Part shown: positions 38,587 through 46,671 of the stretch, piece after piece
How positions within the stretch are numbered: the first letter of the stretch is position 1
Layout: every line of letters starts with the position of its first letter
Assembly (NCBI GenBank): GCA_937128475.1
Contig: CAKZML010000189.1
Coordinates: 1-46,671 of the forward strand
DNA: 46,671 bases
Reading direction: 5' to 3'
From: an uncultured Chromatiales bacterium
Lineage (GTDB): Bacteria; Pseudomonadota; Gammaproteobacteria; Steroidobacterales; BM003
Notes under the pieces: generated by a model
What the model saw: the letters and a program-made list of their open reading frames with translations, nothing else
Databases searched by the model: none
Told to the model about the DNA's origin: nothing
Program-made: the position numbers and the translations under genes

Positions 38587-40124
38587 TCGGGACTCCGCTT
38601 AATGACCTGGCCCGGGTGATTGCCGGTGACCTTTCCATCACTAAATACTGCCTGGCCGTTTACCCACACCGTGAGAATGCCACTGGACAGCAGTTCCGGT
38701 TGCTGGGGAGTGGCGTGATCGATGATGGTGTCTGGATCGAACAGCACCATGTCGGCGGCTGAGCCGGCTACCAGGGTTCCCCGGTTGGTCATGCCCATAT
38801 GCGCTGCCGCCAATCCGGTCATTTTATGCACCGCCATCTCAAGAGGCATCAGTTGATCCTCGCGAACATAGCGACCGAGGATCCTGGGATAGCTGCCCCG
38901 GGCCCGGGGGTGCAGGCTGACCAGTCCACCATCGGTACACACGTTGGTGTGGGGCCATAGCAGCAGTTGCTTGACGTCTTCAACCAGCATGCTGGTGCCG
39001 ATAATGTTATCGCCTTCACCGGTACGTTCTTCCCACTCGATGGACTCGTTCGCCACCTCCATGAAGGTGGTAACCGGATCCTTTCCGCGCAATGCAGCGA
39101 CCTCGGTTAGCTTCATGCCCACATACTCGGGATGAGGCGGGAAGTGGGTGAACCAGAGCCCCTCAGGTGGTGCGATCTCGGCCAGTGCCAATTCAACCGC
39201 TTTGCGGTCATTGGGATCCCGGCCGGGTAACAGCACCATCAGGTTGGAATGCCAGTACTCGTAGGGATAGATGTCGGCGGTGATGTCGATGCCTTCAGCC
39301 CGGGCCTGGTCAAGTCTGGCCAGGGTTTGAGGCGCCTGGCCCCAAAGTCGTTTCATGGCTAATTTGAAATGTGAAATTTGCACCGGCATACCGGTCTGGC
39401 GGCCGATCTCGATAATTTCTTCCAGTGCGTCTTCGAACCAGCGGTCCTCGCTACGCATGTGACTGATATACCGTCCGCCATACCCTGCTGCCACCTTGGC
39501 AAGAATCAATACCTCGGAGGGGTTGGAATAAATTCCGGGGTCATATTCCATGCCGGTTGCCAGTCCCAGTGCTCCGGCGGTCATATCCCGTTCCAGCATT
39601 CCCGACATGGCCTTCACTTCATCGTCATTGGCATCACGGCGAAAATCTTTACCCATCACATTGTCACGGAGCGTGTTGTGACCTGAGTAGGCGGCGATGT
39701 TGAGCGCGGTGGGTTGCTGCTCAAGCTTCTGGAAGAAGTCAGACAATGGCCAGGGTGAGGAGCCATCCTGTCCTACCACGGCCGTGGTGATCCCCTGGCT
39801 TACCGCGGGTAATGCCCCGGGCATCTCGAGCACGTCAGAGCCTGCGTGACTGTGGGTGTCGATAAATCCCGGAGCCAGTACCTTGCCGCCGGCATCTACC
39901 ACCTGTTCTCCGTCAAGGGGAGTCAACGCGCCGATTTCCTTTATCACGCCATCCTGGATTCTTACACCACCGTCAAAAGCCGGGGCACCTGTGCCGTCCA
40001 GGATTTTCGCATTGCTGATTAGCCAACTGGTGGGTGGAGTAACAGTTTCCGGTTCCTTTGAACAACCGCTTAATAAACTCAGGAGGAGGCATAGTGAAAG
40101 GATCAAAGAACACCGGGCATTCAT
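38583..40124 (-). CDS. Lipoprotein N-acyl-D-amino-acid deacylase-like amidohydrolase
   Basis: A 513-residue amidohydrolase related to D-aminoacylase. It has a lipoprotein signal: MNARCSLILSLCLLLSLLSGC, lipobox LLSG-C with C21, followed by Ser-Lys, so probably exported and anchored. The metal motif HSH (91-93), ISHMRSE, QISHFK and CTDGG are present. In classical D-aminoacylase a cysteine in GNCG is a metal ligand; here the position reads GQDG (118-121), i.e. Asp. The ATG at 40124 follows AGGAG with good spacing; 13 extra residues are possible upstream. It heads the operon with dgcN and dgcA and could release D-amino acids in the periplasm. Confidence 0.83.
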   Translation of the reverse strand: MNARCSLILSLCLLLSLLSGCSKEPETVTPPTSWLISNAKILDGTGAPAFDGGVRIQDGVIKEIGALTPLDGEQVVDAGGKVLAPGFIDTHSHAGSDVLEMPGALPAVSQGITTAVVGQDGSSPWPLSDFFQKLEQQPTALNIAAYSGHNTLRDNVMGKDFRRDANDDEVKAMSGMLERDMTAGALGLATGMEYDPGIYSNPSEVLILAKVAAGYGGRYISHMRSEDRWFEDALEEIIEIGRQTGMPVQISHFKLAMKRLWGQAPQTLARLDQARAEGIDITADIYPYEYWHSNLMVLLPGRDPNDRKAVELALAEIAPPEGLWFTHFPPHPEYVGMKLTEVAALRGKDPVTTFMEVANESIEWEERTGEGDNIIGTSMLVEDVKQLLLWPHTNVCTDGGLVSLHPRARGSYPRILGRYVREDQLMPLEMAVHKMTGLAAAHMGMTNRGTLVAGSAADMVLFDPDTIIDHATPQQPELLSSGILTVWVNGQAVFSDGKVTGNHPGQVIKRSPE

Positions 40125-40279
40125 ACGAGTACTCCTGCTTCCAGAGAGAGGTGAAAAAGCCAAGGTATCAGAAGGCGTCTACCGCGGCTAATAGTGAAAT
40201 TGCTGCGGTTTGCAAGTCCTCGCCGCCGGTGGGTAACATGAGACTGAATCCGAAATGGACGTTCCATCTGGGGCACAAA

Positions 40280-41059
40280 ATGAGTGACACATCTGACTAC
40301 AATCGTGGCGCCTGGGATCGCATGGTTGAAAATGCGAATCCCTGGACCTTGCCGGTATCCGACGACCAGGTTCGTGACGCCAGGAACGGTGATTGGAACG
40401 TGGTCCTGACGCCGCTCAAGGCGGTTCCCAGAAACTGGTTCGGTGATCTGTCGGGGGCCCGGGTGTTGTGCCTTGCCTCGGCCGGCGGTCAGCAAGGTCC
40501 GATACTGTCAGCGGCGGGAGCACAGGTGACGGTACTGGATAATTCTCCGGCCCAGTTGGCAAGAGATGAAGAAGTGGCCCGGCGTAACGACCTGGATATA
40601 CAGCTGGAACTGGGATTGATGCAGGACCTCTCGCGTTTTGCCGACCAGTCTTTTGACCTGGTCTTCAATCCGGTTTCCAACTGTTTCACCGAGGATCTCG
40701 CACCGGTCTGGCGAGAGGCTTTTCGTGTAATCCGCCCCGGGGGGCGCTTGCTAGTGGGGTGTTGCAATCCGGTGTTGTTCGGCTTTGATCCGGACGCCAC
40801 CGGTCCGCAGGCCCTGCAGTGGAAATATCGGCTGCCGTATTCTGACCTTACCTCTCGCAGTCCTGAAGATTTGCAGCGACACATGGCCAAGGGGCAGGCA
40901 CTGGAATTCAGTCACTCACTCGAAGACCAGCTGGGCGGACAATTGCGTGCCGGCTTTATGATTGCCGATCTGTTTGAGGACGGCGACAGGGACAGGGACT
41001 GGGAATTGGCGGAATATTTTCCGCCCTTTATCGCGACCCTGGCGATCAAGCCATTGTGA
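40280..41059 (+). CDS. Class I SAM-dependent methyltransferase
   Basis: A 259-residue methyltransferase. It starts with MSDTSDYNRGAWDRMVENANPWTLPVS, typical of a group of uncharacterised methyltransferases. The SAM site is VLCLASAGGQQGPILSAAG, unusual for AGGQQ in place of the common GxGxG, followed by VTVLDNSPAQLARDE and FDLVFNPVSNCF. Acceptor unknown. The frame extends upstream to 40058, but that part overlaps the divergent deacylase gene and is unlikely to be translated. Divergent from the D-amino-acid operon, with a 155-bp gap. Confidence 0.88.
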   Translation: MSDTSDYNRGAWDRMVENANPWTLPVSDDQVRDARNGDWNVVLTPLKAVPRNWFGDLSGARVLCLASAGGQQGPILSAAGAQVTVLDNSPAQLARDEEVARRNDLDIQLELGLMQDLSRFADQSFDLVFNPVSNCFTEDLAPVWREAFRVIRPGGRLLVGCCNPVLFGFDPDATGPQALQWKYRLPYSDLTSRSPEDLQRHMAKGQALEFSHSLEDQLGGQLRAGFMIADLFEDGDRDRDWELAEYFPPFIATLAIKPL

Positions 41060-41074
41060 GAAGACTTCCCTGAT

Positions 41075-41989
41075 CTAGCTGGTGCTTCGCAAGGTCGCTG
41101 CCAGCAAGTAAAGGAACTCGAGAGCCAGGGTGGCCCCGGCCAATGACGTGAGTTCCGCGTGGTCGTAGGATGGCGCGACTTCCACCACGTCGAATCCGCG
41201 AATATCCAGTTCCACCAGGCCACGAACGATTTGCAGCGCCCGGTCGGAACTGAGTCCTCCCGCTACCGGGGTGCCGGTGCCGGGGGCATAGGCCGGGTCC
41301 AGGCAGTCGATATCGAAGGTGAGGTAGGCCGGAACATCCCCGACCCGTTCACGAATTCGACTGATGCACTCCGCCGCGTTGTGTTCATTAACCCAGGCGG
41401 CGTCCATGACCTCGAAGGGATGGTCCTTGCGATTGTAGGTGGTGCGGATACCAATCTGGATAGAGTTCTCCGGCAGCAGGAGACCTTCGTTCAGCGCACG
41501 AAGGAACATGGTGCCGTGATCGTATTCTCCGCCCTGTCCGTAGGTGTCCGTGTGAGCGTCAAAATGAATCAGCGCCATCGGGCCATGTTTTTTCGCATGG
41601 GCCCTGAGCAGCGGCAAAGAGATGTAATGATCGCCACCCAGGGTGATCAGGCTCTTGCCGGCCTGGATAACTTCCGCGGCCTTGCGTTCAAGGCTTTCTG
41701 TGAATCCCTTCGGGTCGCCGGGCAGGGCCGGGACATCGCCGAGGTCTTCAGCGGTAAGAAATTTGCCCGCATCAAAGTCCCACGGCCAGCGGGTTTCTTC
41801 CCAGGCGAGATTCGCAGAGGCCTGCCGAATGCCCGCAGGTCCGGAACGTGTGCCGGATCGCCCGGTGGTGGCAAGGTCAAATGGGGCGCCCAGGATCAGC
41901 GCCCGGGCAGAGGACATCGCCACGTCTTCACAATGAGGAAACCGCAGGAAAGTCGGGCAGCCGGTAAACAAGGGAAGATCAGAAGCCAT
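41075..41989 (-). CDS. speB: Agmatinase-family ureohydrolase
   Basis: A 304-residue enzyme of the arginase/agmatinase family that hydrolyses guanidino compounds to urea. The dimanganese ligands are all visible: H121 in GGDHYISLP, D144/H146/D148 in FDAHTDTY, and D226/D228 in FDIDCLDPAYAPGTGTP. Agmatinase (agmatine to putrescine) is the closest assignment, but guanidinobutyrase or related activities cannot be excluded. The ATG at 41989 follows GGAG. There is no arginine decarboxylase in the window. Confidence 0.88.
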   Translation of the reverse strand: MASDLPLFTGCPTFLRFPHCEDVAMSSARALILGAPFDLATTGRSGTRSGPAGIRQASANLAWEETRWPWDFDAGKFLTAEDLGDVPALPGDPKGFTESLERKAAEVIQAGKSLITLGGDHYISLPLLRAHAKKHGPMALIHFDAHTDTYGQGGEYDHGTMFLRALNEGLLLPENSIQIGIRTTYNRKDHPFEVMDAAWVNEHNAAECISRIRERVGDVPAYLTFDIDCLDPAYAPGTGTPVAGGLSSDRALQIVRGLVELDIRGFDVVEVAPSYDHAELTSLAGATLALEFLYLLAATLRSTS

Positions 41990-42158
41990 TGAGAAACTCC
42001 GCCGAAACAAGTGTTGTGGGGTCGAAAAGCGCAGCATATCACCAGTGCGCTCGACATGCAGAGTCAGACTAATGTCAGGTGGGTTCCGTTTCAGCGCCTG
42101 GTTTATGATGACTGTGGACCGGATTGATTCGGGACCCAGTTGACGGAGAATAAAAAAA

Positions 42159-43118
42159 ATGAAAAACACACTTGTTGCCTTGATGTTGCTGGCCTGGGCC
42201 GCCTTGTTGGGACAGCCTGCCCAGGTGCTTGCGGATGAATTGTTGCCACTGGATGCCCAGCGAGCCCACCTGTACCTGATGCGCCCGGTGATGGGGGCCA
42301 ACGAACTGTCCGTGATGGTTACTGTCAATGGCGAGCGGGTGCCCGGCCTGAACGTCAATGAATACCTGGTCATCAGTCTTCCGCCCGGCAAACACCAGTT
42401 GGAACTGGCGGCGGGCGGCGCCAGCGTGAAAAAGAGCCTGCCCATATCCGGTGGGCAGGGGGCATACATATTTGTTGAGATGGAGTCCACGGCGATTGAT
42501 TACGTCCTCGGTATACAGGAGCTTGAGCGTGATATCGCTGGTCGATATTTGATACGCAGCGATTCCGGGGGGCCTGTGCCGCTGGTCCTGGACGCTGCAG
42601 GAGCGCCCCTTGAGCTAGTATCGGCGCCGGTGCCGGCGGTTGCTCCTGTTGCAGCAGTTCCGGCGGTGGCAGTCGCGGCAGTGGCGGCACCCCGGGCCGC
42701 AGGCCACGGTCTCCCCTCCGGGATCAGCATAGTGACCCTTGGAGTGGATAACCTTGAGCGCTCGGTCCGCTTTTATACGGATGGCCTGGGCCTGAAACTG
42801 TCTTCACATAGCACACGGGACATTGCGTTTTTTGAATTGCCAGGAAGTTGGCTGGCCTTGTATTCCAAAGCTGAACTGGCCGATGACATAGGAGTTTCTG
42901 TTGGCCAGCCTGGGGGTTTCCCGGGCTTCACCCTGGCGCATAACGTGCAGGACAAAGAGGCCGTGGACCGGGTGATGACCATGGCTGCCGAAGCGGGCGC
43001 CGAAATCGTTAAGCCAGCCCAGGATGCCTTCTGGGGCGGCTACTCCGGGTACTTCAGGGATCCCGATGGCTTCTACTGGGAAGTCGCCTGGAACCCGCAA
43101 TTGCCGCTAGGGCGGTAA
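42159..43118 (+). CDS. Exported DUF2846-VOC fusion protein
   Basis: A 319-residue two-domain protein. A signal peptide (1-25) precedes a DUF2846-like domain (about 35-130, HLYLMRP, VNEYLVISLPPGKHQLEL). An Ala/Pro/Val-rich linker (about 153-185) leads to a VOC domain (about 187-315) with IVTLGVDNLERSVRFYTDGLGL and the closing YFRDPDGFYWEVAW. VOC proteins are mostly cytosolic, so a secreted one joined to DUF2846 is unusual. The ATG follows CGGAGAA. Function unknown. Confidence 0.85.
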   Translation: MKNTLVALMLLAWAALLGQPAQVLADELLPLDAQRAHLYLMRPVMGANELSVMVTVNGERVPGLNVNEYLVISLPPGKHQLELAAGGASVKKSLPISGGQGAYIFVEMESTAIDYVLGIQELERDIAGRYLIRSDSGGPVPLVLDAAGAPLELVSAPVPAVAPVAAVPAVAVAAVAAPRAAGHGLPSGISIVTLGVDNLERSVRFYTDGLGLKLSSHSTRDIAFFELPGSWLALYSKAELADDIGVSVGQPGGFPGFTLAHNVQDKEAVDRVMTMAAEAGAEIVKPAQDAFWGGYSGYFRDPDGFYWEVAWNPQLPLGR

Positions 43119-43142
43119 TCAAGGAATTCCTCTTACGAAAGC

Positions 43143-43182
43143 GGGGAAGCGGGGGCCACTTCCGTGTGGACCCGCTTTCCCC
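43143..43182 (+). terminator. Hairpin after the DUF2846-VOC gene (possible terminator)
   Basis: GGGGAAGCGGG (43143-43153) pairs with CCCGCTTTCCCC (43171-43182) with one bulged base around a 17-base loop. No T run follows. The rest of the 245-bp gap to the next gene shows nothing else I can name. Confidence 0.4.
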
Positions 43183-43363
43183 TGTTCGGCCCCGCTCCCT
43201 GGGGTCGGCAGGGTTACTAAGCCTGCACCGTTGATGTTGTGGGAAGAGGCAACAGCGGGCAACGCGAGTTTCACTCCAATGAGCCGAAAAAGCTGTGAAT
43301 CAGTTAAGCTAGTACATAGGTTTTCGTCTGACCGCTGCCCTGTCAGGGGCAATGGAGTGTTAT

Positions 43364-43753
43364 ATGAAATACGTTGTTGAAACGGACAAGTCTGTAGATC
43401 AGGCCGCCAGTGCGCTGGAAGCTGCCGTGGCGCGGCACAATTTCGGTGTTTTGCATGTGTATGACCTGAAACAGACCTTGCACGGAAAGGGCTTCGACTT
43501 ACCCAATGAGTGCCGAATTTATGAAGTATGTAATCCGGCCCAGGCCCTGAAGGTATTGAGTAGCGATATGGATATGAATATGGCGCTGCCCTGCCGCATC
43601 AGTGTTTACCAGGATGGTGGAAAGACCCGGGTGGGAATGGTGCTGCCCACAGCGCTGCTGTCTTCCTTGTCACAGGCCGAGGGCCTGGAAGAGGTCGCGG
43701 CCTTTGTCGAGAAGGAAACCCGCGCGATGATCGACGAGGCCTGCCAGTCGTAG
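43364..43753 (+). CDS. DUF302 family protein
   Basis: A 129-residue single-domain DUF302 protein. It shows DKSVDQAASALEAAVARHNFGVLHVYDLKQTLHGKG at the start, the core RIYEVCNPAQALKVL and ALPCRISVYQDGGKTRVGMV. DUF302 proteins have no firm biochemical role; some are linked to metal or redox stress. The ATG at 43364 has GGAG seven bases upstream, better than the in-frame ATG at 43352. It is followed 30 bp later by a zinc-type exporter, which suits a metal-related role, though this is only context. Confidence 0.88.
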   Translation: MKYVVETDKSVDQAASALEAAVARHNFGVLHVYDLKQTLHGKGFDLPNECRIYEVCNPAQALKVLSSDMDMNMALPCRISVYQDGGKTRVGMVLPTALLSSLSQAEGLEEVAAFVEKETRAMIDEACQS

Positions 43754-43783
43754 CTTGACCGGCGCGGCTTTCCGGAGAATTTC

Positions 43784-44713
43784 ATGCACCACCACGAGGA
43801 AAACCATGGACATTACAACCGCCTGTTTGCCATAGGCGTGGTGTTGAATGTCGTGTTTGTGCTGGTGGAGACCGTGGCGGGGTTCGCCGCCAATTCTCTG
43901 GCCCTGCTGGCTGACGCGGGCCATAACCTGGTTGATGTTCTCAGCCTGTTGCTGGCCTGGGGCGCTCACACATTGGCGAGTAGCAAGCCTACCCATCGGC
44001 GTACCTATGGCCTGCGCCGAAGTACCATACTGGCCTCGCTGATCAGTGCGGTGGCCTTGTATGGCGCCCTGGGCGCCATGGCCTGGGAAGCGGTAGGAAG
44101 GTTCCAGTCAGAAGCACCGGTCTCTGGAAAGGTCATGATTATCGTGGCGGCGGTGGGTATGCTCATCAACGGACTCACCGCCATGTTGTTCGCCCGGGAT
44201 CGCCATCACGATCTGAATATTCGTGGGGCGTTTTTACACATGGCCGCTGATGCGCTGGTATCCCTGGGCGTGGTGATTACCGGTGTGGTGCTGATGTACA
44301 GCGGTTGGCTGTGGCTGGATCCGGCAATTTCCCTGGTTATTATCGTGGTGGTTCTTGGCTCCGGCTGGGGTCTGTTGAGTGAATCCCTGAACCTGGCGGT
44401 GGATGCCGTGCCATCTCACATTGATGCTCGAGAGGTGCGTGAGTACCTGGAGAAACTGCCGGGGGTCGAATCCCTGCATGATTTACATATCTGGGGAATG
44501 AGTACCACCGAGACCGCCCTTACCGCACATCTTGTAATGCGTGGGCGCGAGGGATCCTATGATGCATTTCTCTCGGACACTTCAAGCGCCTTGCATCAGC
44601 GCTTCGCTATCCACCACGCTACCTTGCAGATCGAAAATGGAGGACTGGAGGATGGCGAGGAAAGATGGTCTTGCGGTGCCGATTGTGATTCGGCAATTAC
44701 CGGGGCCGTATAG
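43784..44713 (+). CDS. Cation diffusion facilitator, zinc exporter type (ZitB/CzcD)
   Basis: A 309-residue inner-membrane exporter with six membrane helices. The N-terminus is histidine-rich (MHHHEENHGHYN). Metal site motifs are LADAGHNLVD in helix 2 and HMAADALVSLG in helix 5, the His-Asp pattern of zinc-type CDF proteins. The C-terminal cytoplasmic domain (about 215-285) contains VESLHDLHIWGMS and HHATLQIE. It ends with a Cys-bearing tail (WSCGADCDS). Confidence 0.93.
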   Translation: MHHHEENHGHYNRLFAIGVVLNVVFVLVETVAGFAANSLALLADAGHNLVDVLSLLLAWGAHTLASSKPTHRRTYGLRRSTILASLISAVALYGALGAMAWEAVGRFQSEAPVSGKVMIIVAAVGMLINGLTAMLFARDRHHDLNIRGAFLHMAADALVSLGVVITGVVLMYSGWLWLDPAISLVIIVVVLGSGWGLLSESLNLAVDAVPSHIDAREVREYLEKLPGVESLHDLHIWGMSTTETALTAHLVMRGREGSYDAFLSDTSSALHQRFAIHHATLQIENGGLEDGEERWSCGADCDSAITGAV

Positions 44714-44815
44714 TAGTTGGAAGGCGCGGGAAAGAGTGCCGCCGCGTGTATTTTTAACGTTAACCGTCGCCAGGGCTTGATAGAACCTGTCGCCGAAAAA
44801 TTTGAGATAAAAGAT

Positions 44816-46671
44816 ATGATCGCAAGGCTGCGAATTGTCTCCCTGCTTGCCGCACTGGCAGTAAGTTCCACACTCTATGCACAGGATCCGGTTGAGGTCG
44901 CCCCCGAGACGGCTGTCGTTAGCAACAGTCTCGTTGCTGCTGAAATCCCTGTTTCGGCGGAGCGCTTGATCGCTGACCTTGCTGCACAAGAGGAGAGCAT
45001 TCGCAGCTCGGAAGCTGAGTTACGGCTTGAAACGGAATTGGAAAGGCTCGAGGCTAAATCTCTCGAGATCCAAAAAAACAAATCAGCGCTGCGACCAGAA
45101 AATTTTTCAAATCGCGCCCGGGGCCTGTACAAGCAAAAATGGCAGGCCTTGCAAGTTGAGCGAGAAAGCTGGGGCAGGGACCTGGACCAGGAGGTTGCCA
45201 GCCTGCAAGCCAAACGGACTCAACTGAAGTCCCTGCAGCAGACATGGGAAGCAACGTTACAGGAATACCAGGGTGAAGAACTCGCCGTAGCGCTTAAAGA
45301 ACGGATTGCCACCGTACTGTCAAGAGTCTCGGCAATGGACAAGCAATATGCGAGCGCCATGAGTCGATTATCCAGGCTCTACCAGGATGCGCAGCCGGGC
45401 AACCTGTTAGTCCGCGACGCCCTGAACCGTTTTGACGTGGTGGAAAGGCAAAGTATGTCGAGAATGTTAACCATCGACAGTCCGGCGCTATGGCAAGTTT
45501 TCAGCCAGCAGCCTGAGGCAGAGGCTCTGGGCAAAGACAGCGCTACCGTGCCAGTAATTTCCGAGATTAAATGGGCCCGCTTTATTGAGATCTACCGCGC
45601 AACACTTATTGTTCACGGTTTGATTCTTATCGCCTTGTTGTGGCTAACCCTGTCCCTGGCAAAACGCAGGAAGCAATGGAAAGAAAAAGAGTTCCTGAGT
45701 AAAGCCGTATTGCTTTTCTCAGCTCCGGTTTCTCTGGCCTTACTGCTGGCATTGCTGATAAGCGCCATTTTCTATACCTCCTTTCCCTTGCGCATCCAGG
45801 ATGCGCGAGCCTTGTTGATTGCGGTGTTTACGGTGATGGTTCTGCGGCCAATTCTTCGGGGCCGGATACGTAAATTGCTGTATATCAGCATGACCTTGTT
45901 CGTCGCTACGAAACTGGTTGAGGCTGCAAATCACTTCAGCGTTGTCGAGCGTTTTGGATTGTTGGCCGTGAATCTTGCGGCCGCGTGGTTCATGGCGTAT
46001 CTGGGTAAGGTTGTTCCCGCAGGTGAGGATGAAAGTCGTTGGTGGCGGTGGGTAAGTGTTGCTTCCCGATGGGCCTTGCCATTGCTGGCAGTGGGCGTGG
46101 TGTCCAATGTGCTTGGTAACGTAACCCTGGCAGAAGCCATCACCATGGGCACTGTGTACACCCTGACCGCCGGCGTGGTGCTGGCGGCCGGTGTTGTGAT
46201 TCTCGAAATTACCATCGAGGTTCTTTTGCTTGCCAGGGCCGTTCCGCAGTTCAAGGCCTTGCATAGCCATCGGGAGTTGTTTCAGCAACGTGCATTCACC
46301 GGATTGCGAGCGCTTGGTTTACTTATTTGGTTAGACGCCAGCCTGTCGTTCTTCAATATCAGGGATTGGGTTATAGGGGGTCTTGGGGGCATGATCTCTC
46401 ATCGGGTCCAGTTGGGCAGCATGGATTTATCTGCCATGGACCTGATCGCTTTCGGCTTGTCGTTATATGTGGCGACACTGCTATCACGCTTTATACGATT
46501 CCTACTCGAAGAAGAAGTGTATCAGCGAGTGCAAATGCCCAGGGGATTGCCCAACACGGTTTCCATGTTGGTCAATTACGGCATCCTCGCCATCGGTTTC
46601 TTTGTTGCCATCTCGGTGGCTGGTATTGACCTGTCCAGGTTCGCCATTGTTGCCGGTGCACTGGGTGTGGG
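44816..46671 (+). CDS. Mechanosensitive ion channel (MscS family), 3' truncated by window
   Basis: Open frame of 618 codons running off the window. It starts with a signal peptide (MIARLRIVSLLAALAVSSTLYA, cleavage near 22), then a long charged coiled-coil periplasmic part (about 60-240). From about residue 255 there are at least seven membrane helices. The last visible part, LPNTVSMLVNYGILAIGFFVAISVAGIDLSRFAIVAGALGVG, is the start of the MscS pore region (the conserved AGALGVG). The layout is like large MscK/MscM-type channels that release solutes on osmotic downshock. Confidence 0.92.
   Translation, partial: MIARLRIVSLLAALAVSSTLYAQDPVEVAPETAVVSNSLVAAEIPVSAERLIADLAAQEESIRSSEAELRLETELERLEAKSLEIQKNKSALRPENFSNRARGLYKQKWQALQVERESWGRDLDQEVASLQAKRTQLKSLQQTWEATLQEYQGEELAVALKERIATVLSRVSAMDKQYASAMSRLSRLYQDAQPGNLLVRDALNRFDVVERQSMSRMLTIDSPALWQVFSQQPEAEALGKDSATVPVISEIKWARFIEIYRATLIVHGLILIALLWLTLSLAKRRKQWKEKEFLSKAVLLFSAPVSLALLLALLISAIFYTSFPLRIQDARALLIAVFTVMVLRPILRGRIRKLLYISMTLFVATKLVEAANHFSVVERFGLLAVNLAAAWFMAYLGKVVPAGEDESRWWRWVSVASRWALPLLAVGVVSNVLGNVTLAEAITMGTVYTLTAGVVLAAGVVILEITIEVLLLARAVPQFKALHSHRELFQQRAFTGLRALGLLIWLDASLSFFNIRDWVIGGLGGMISHRVQLGSMDLSAMDLIAFGLSLYVATLLSRFIRFLLEEEVYQRVQMPRGLPNTVSMLVNYGILAIGFFVAISVAGIDLSRFAIVAGALGV

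Noticed and set aside
40058-40279. N-terminal extension of the methyltransferase at 40280
   Set aside because: Overlaps the divergent lipoprotein gene and its ribosome site; the extension is unlike the family.

Overview
This window is a chromosomal replication-origin region of a gammaproteobacterium. Going into dnaA the minus strand carries yidC, yidD, rnpA and rpmH. The plus strand then carries dnaA, dnaN, recF and gyrB, followed by lptA, gmhB, glyS and glyQ in the order known from Pseudomonas-type genomes. The yibN-grxC-secB-gpsA, glnA-ntrB-ntrC and slyD/slyX neighbourhoods are also gammaproteobacterial. Base composition is moderately GC-rich. A D-glutamate catabolism-like gene pair suggests a marine or environmental Pseudomonadales/Cellvibrionales relative. 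This placement rests on gene order and protein motifs only.

Layout: (1) 1-7966, origin block. Exact DnaA boxes flank dnaA on both sides, an AT-rich tract precedes dnaN, and two exact parS sites lie inside recF. (2) 7982-12305, minus-strand operon glyQ-glyS-gmhB-lptA (glycyl-tRNA synthetase, LPS heptose synthesis, lysophosphatidate acylation). (3) 12306-17108, nitrogen block: glnA behind a dual promoter with an NtrC palindrome, a DUF4124 protein, then ntrB and ntrC. (4) 17105-22596, a class 1B-like pyrD, trmL, a SulP transporter and the yibN-grxC-secB-gpsA operon. (5) 22703-28867, envC-ctpA-yibQ (cell separation and envelope), a GGDEF protein and an SLC13-type permease. (6) 29142-33340, small proteins: two VOC proteins, a SlyD-type isomerase, an unrecognised repeat protein, a methyltransferase, SUI1/YciH, SlyX, a GIY-YIG protein and a DksA-like zinc finger. 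(7) 33381-41989, amino-acid metabolism: PLP decarboxylase, Asp/Glu-type racemase, Ca/Na antiporter, a coupled minus-strand operon (lipoprotein D-aminoacylase-like amidohydrolase, DgcN-like, DgcA-like), a methyltransferase and an agmatinase-family enzyme. (8) 42159-end, a secreted DUF2846-VOC fusion, DUF302, a zinc-type CDF exporter and a truncated MscS-like channel.

The main points for a second look are these. rnpA has no canonical start codon and appears to start at AUU (or CUG) on the rpmH stop codon. A tandem-repeat membrane protein shows a one-adenine frameshift at its 5' end when its two repeats are compared. The D-amino-acid operon joins an exported deacylase to DgcN/DgcA homologues. 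parS sites are built into RecF codons. A periplasmic DUF2846-VOC fusion stands alone. No tRNA, rRNA, CRISPR array, insertion sequence or prophage was seen.
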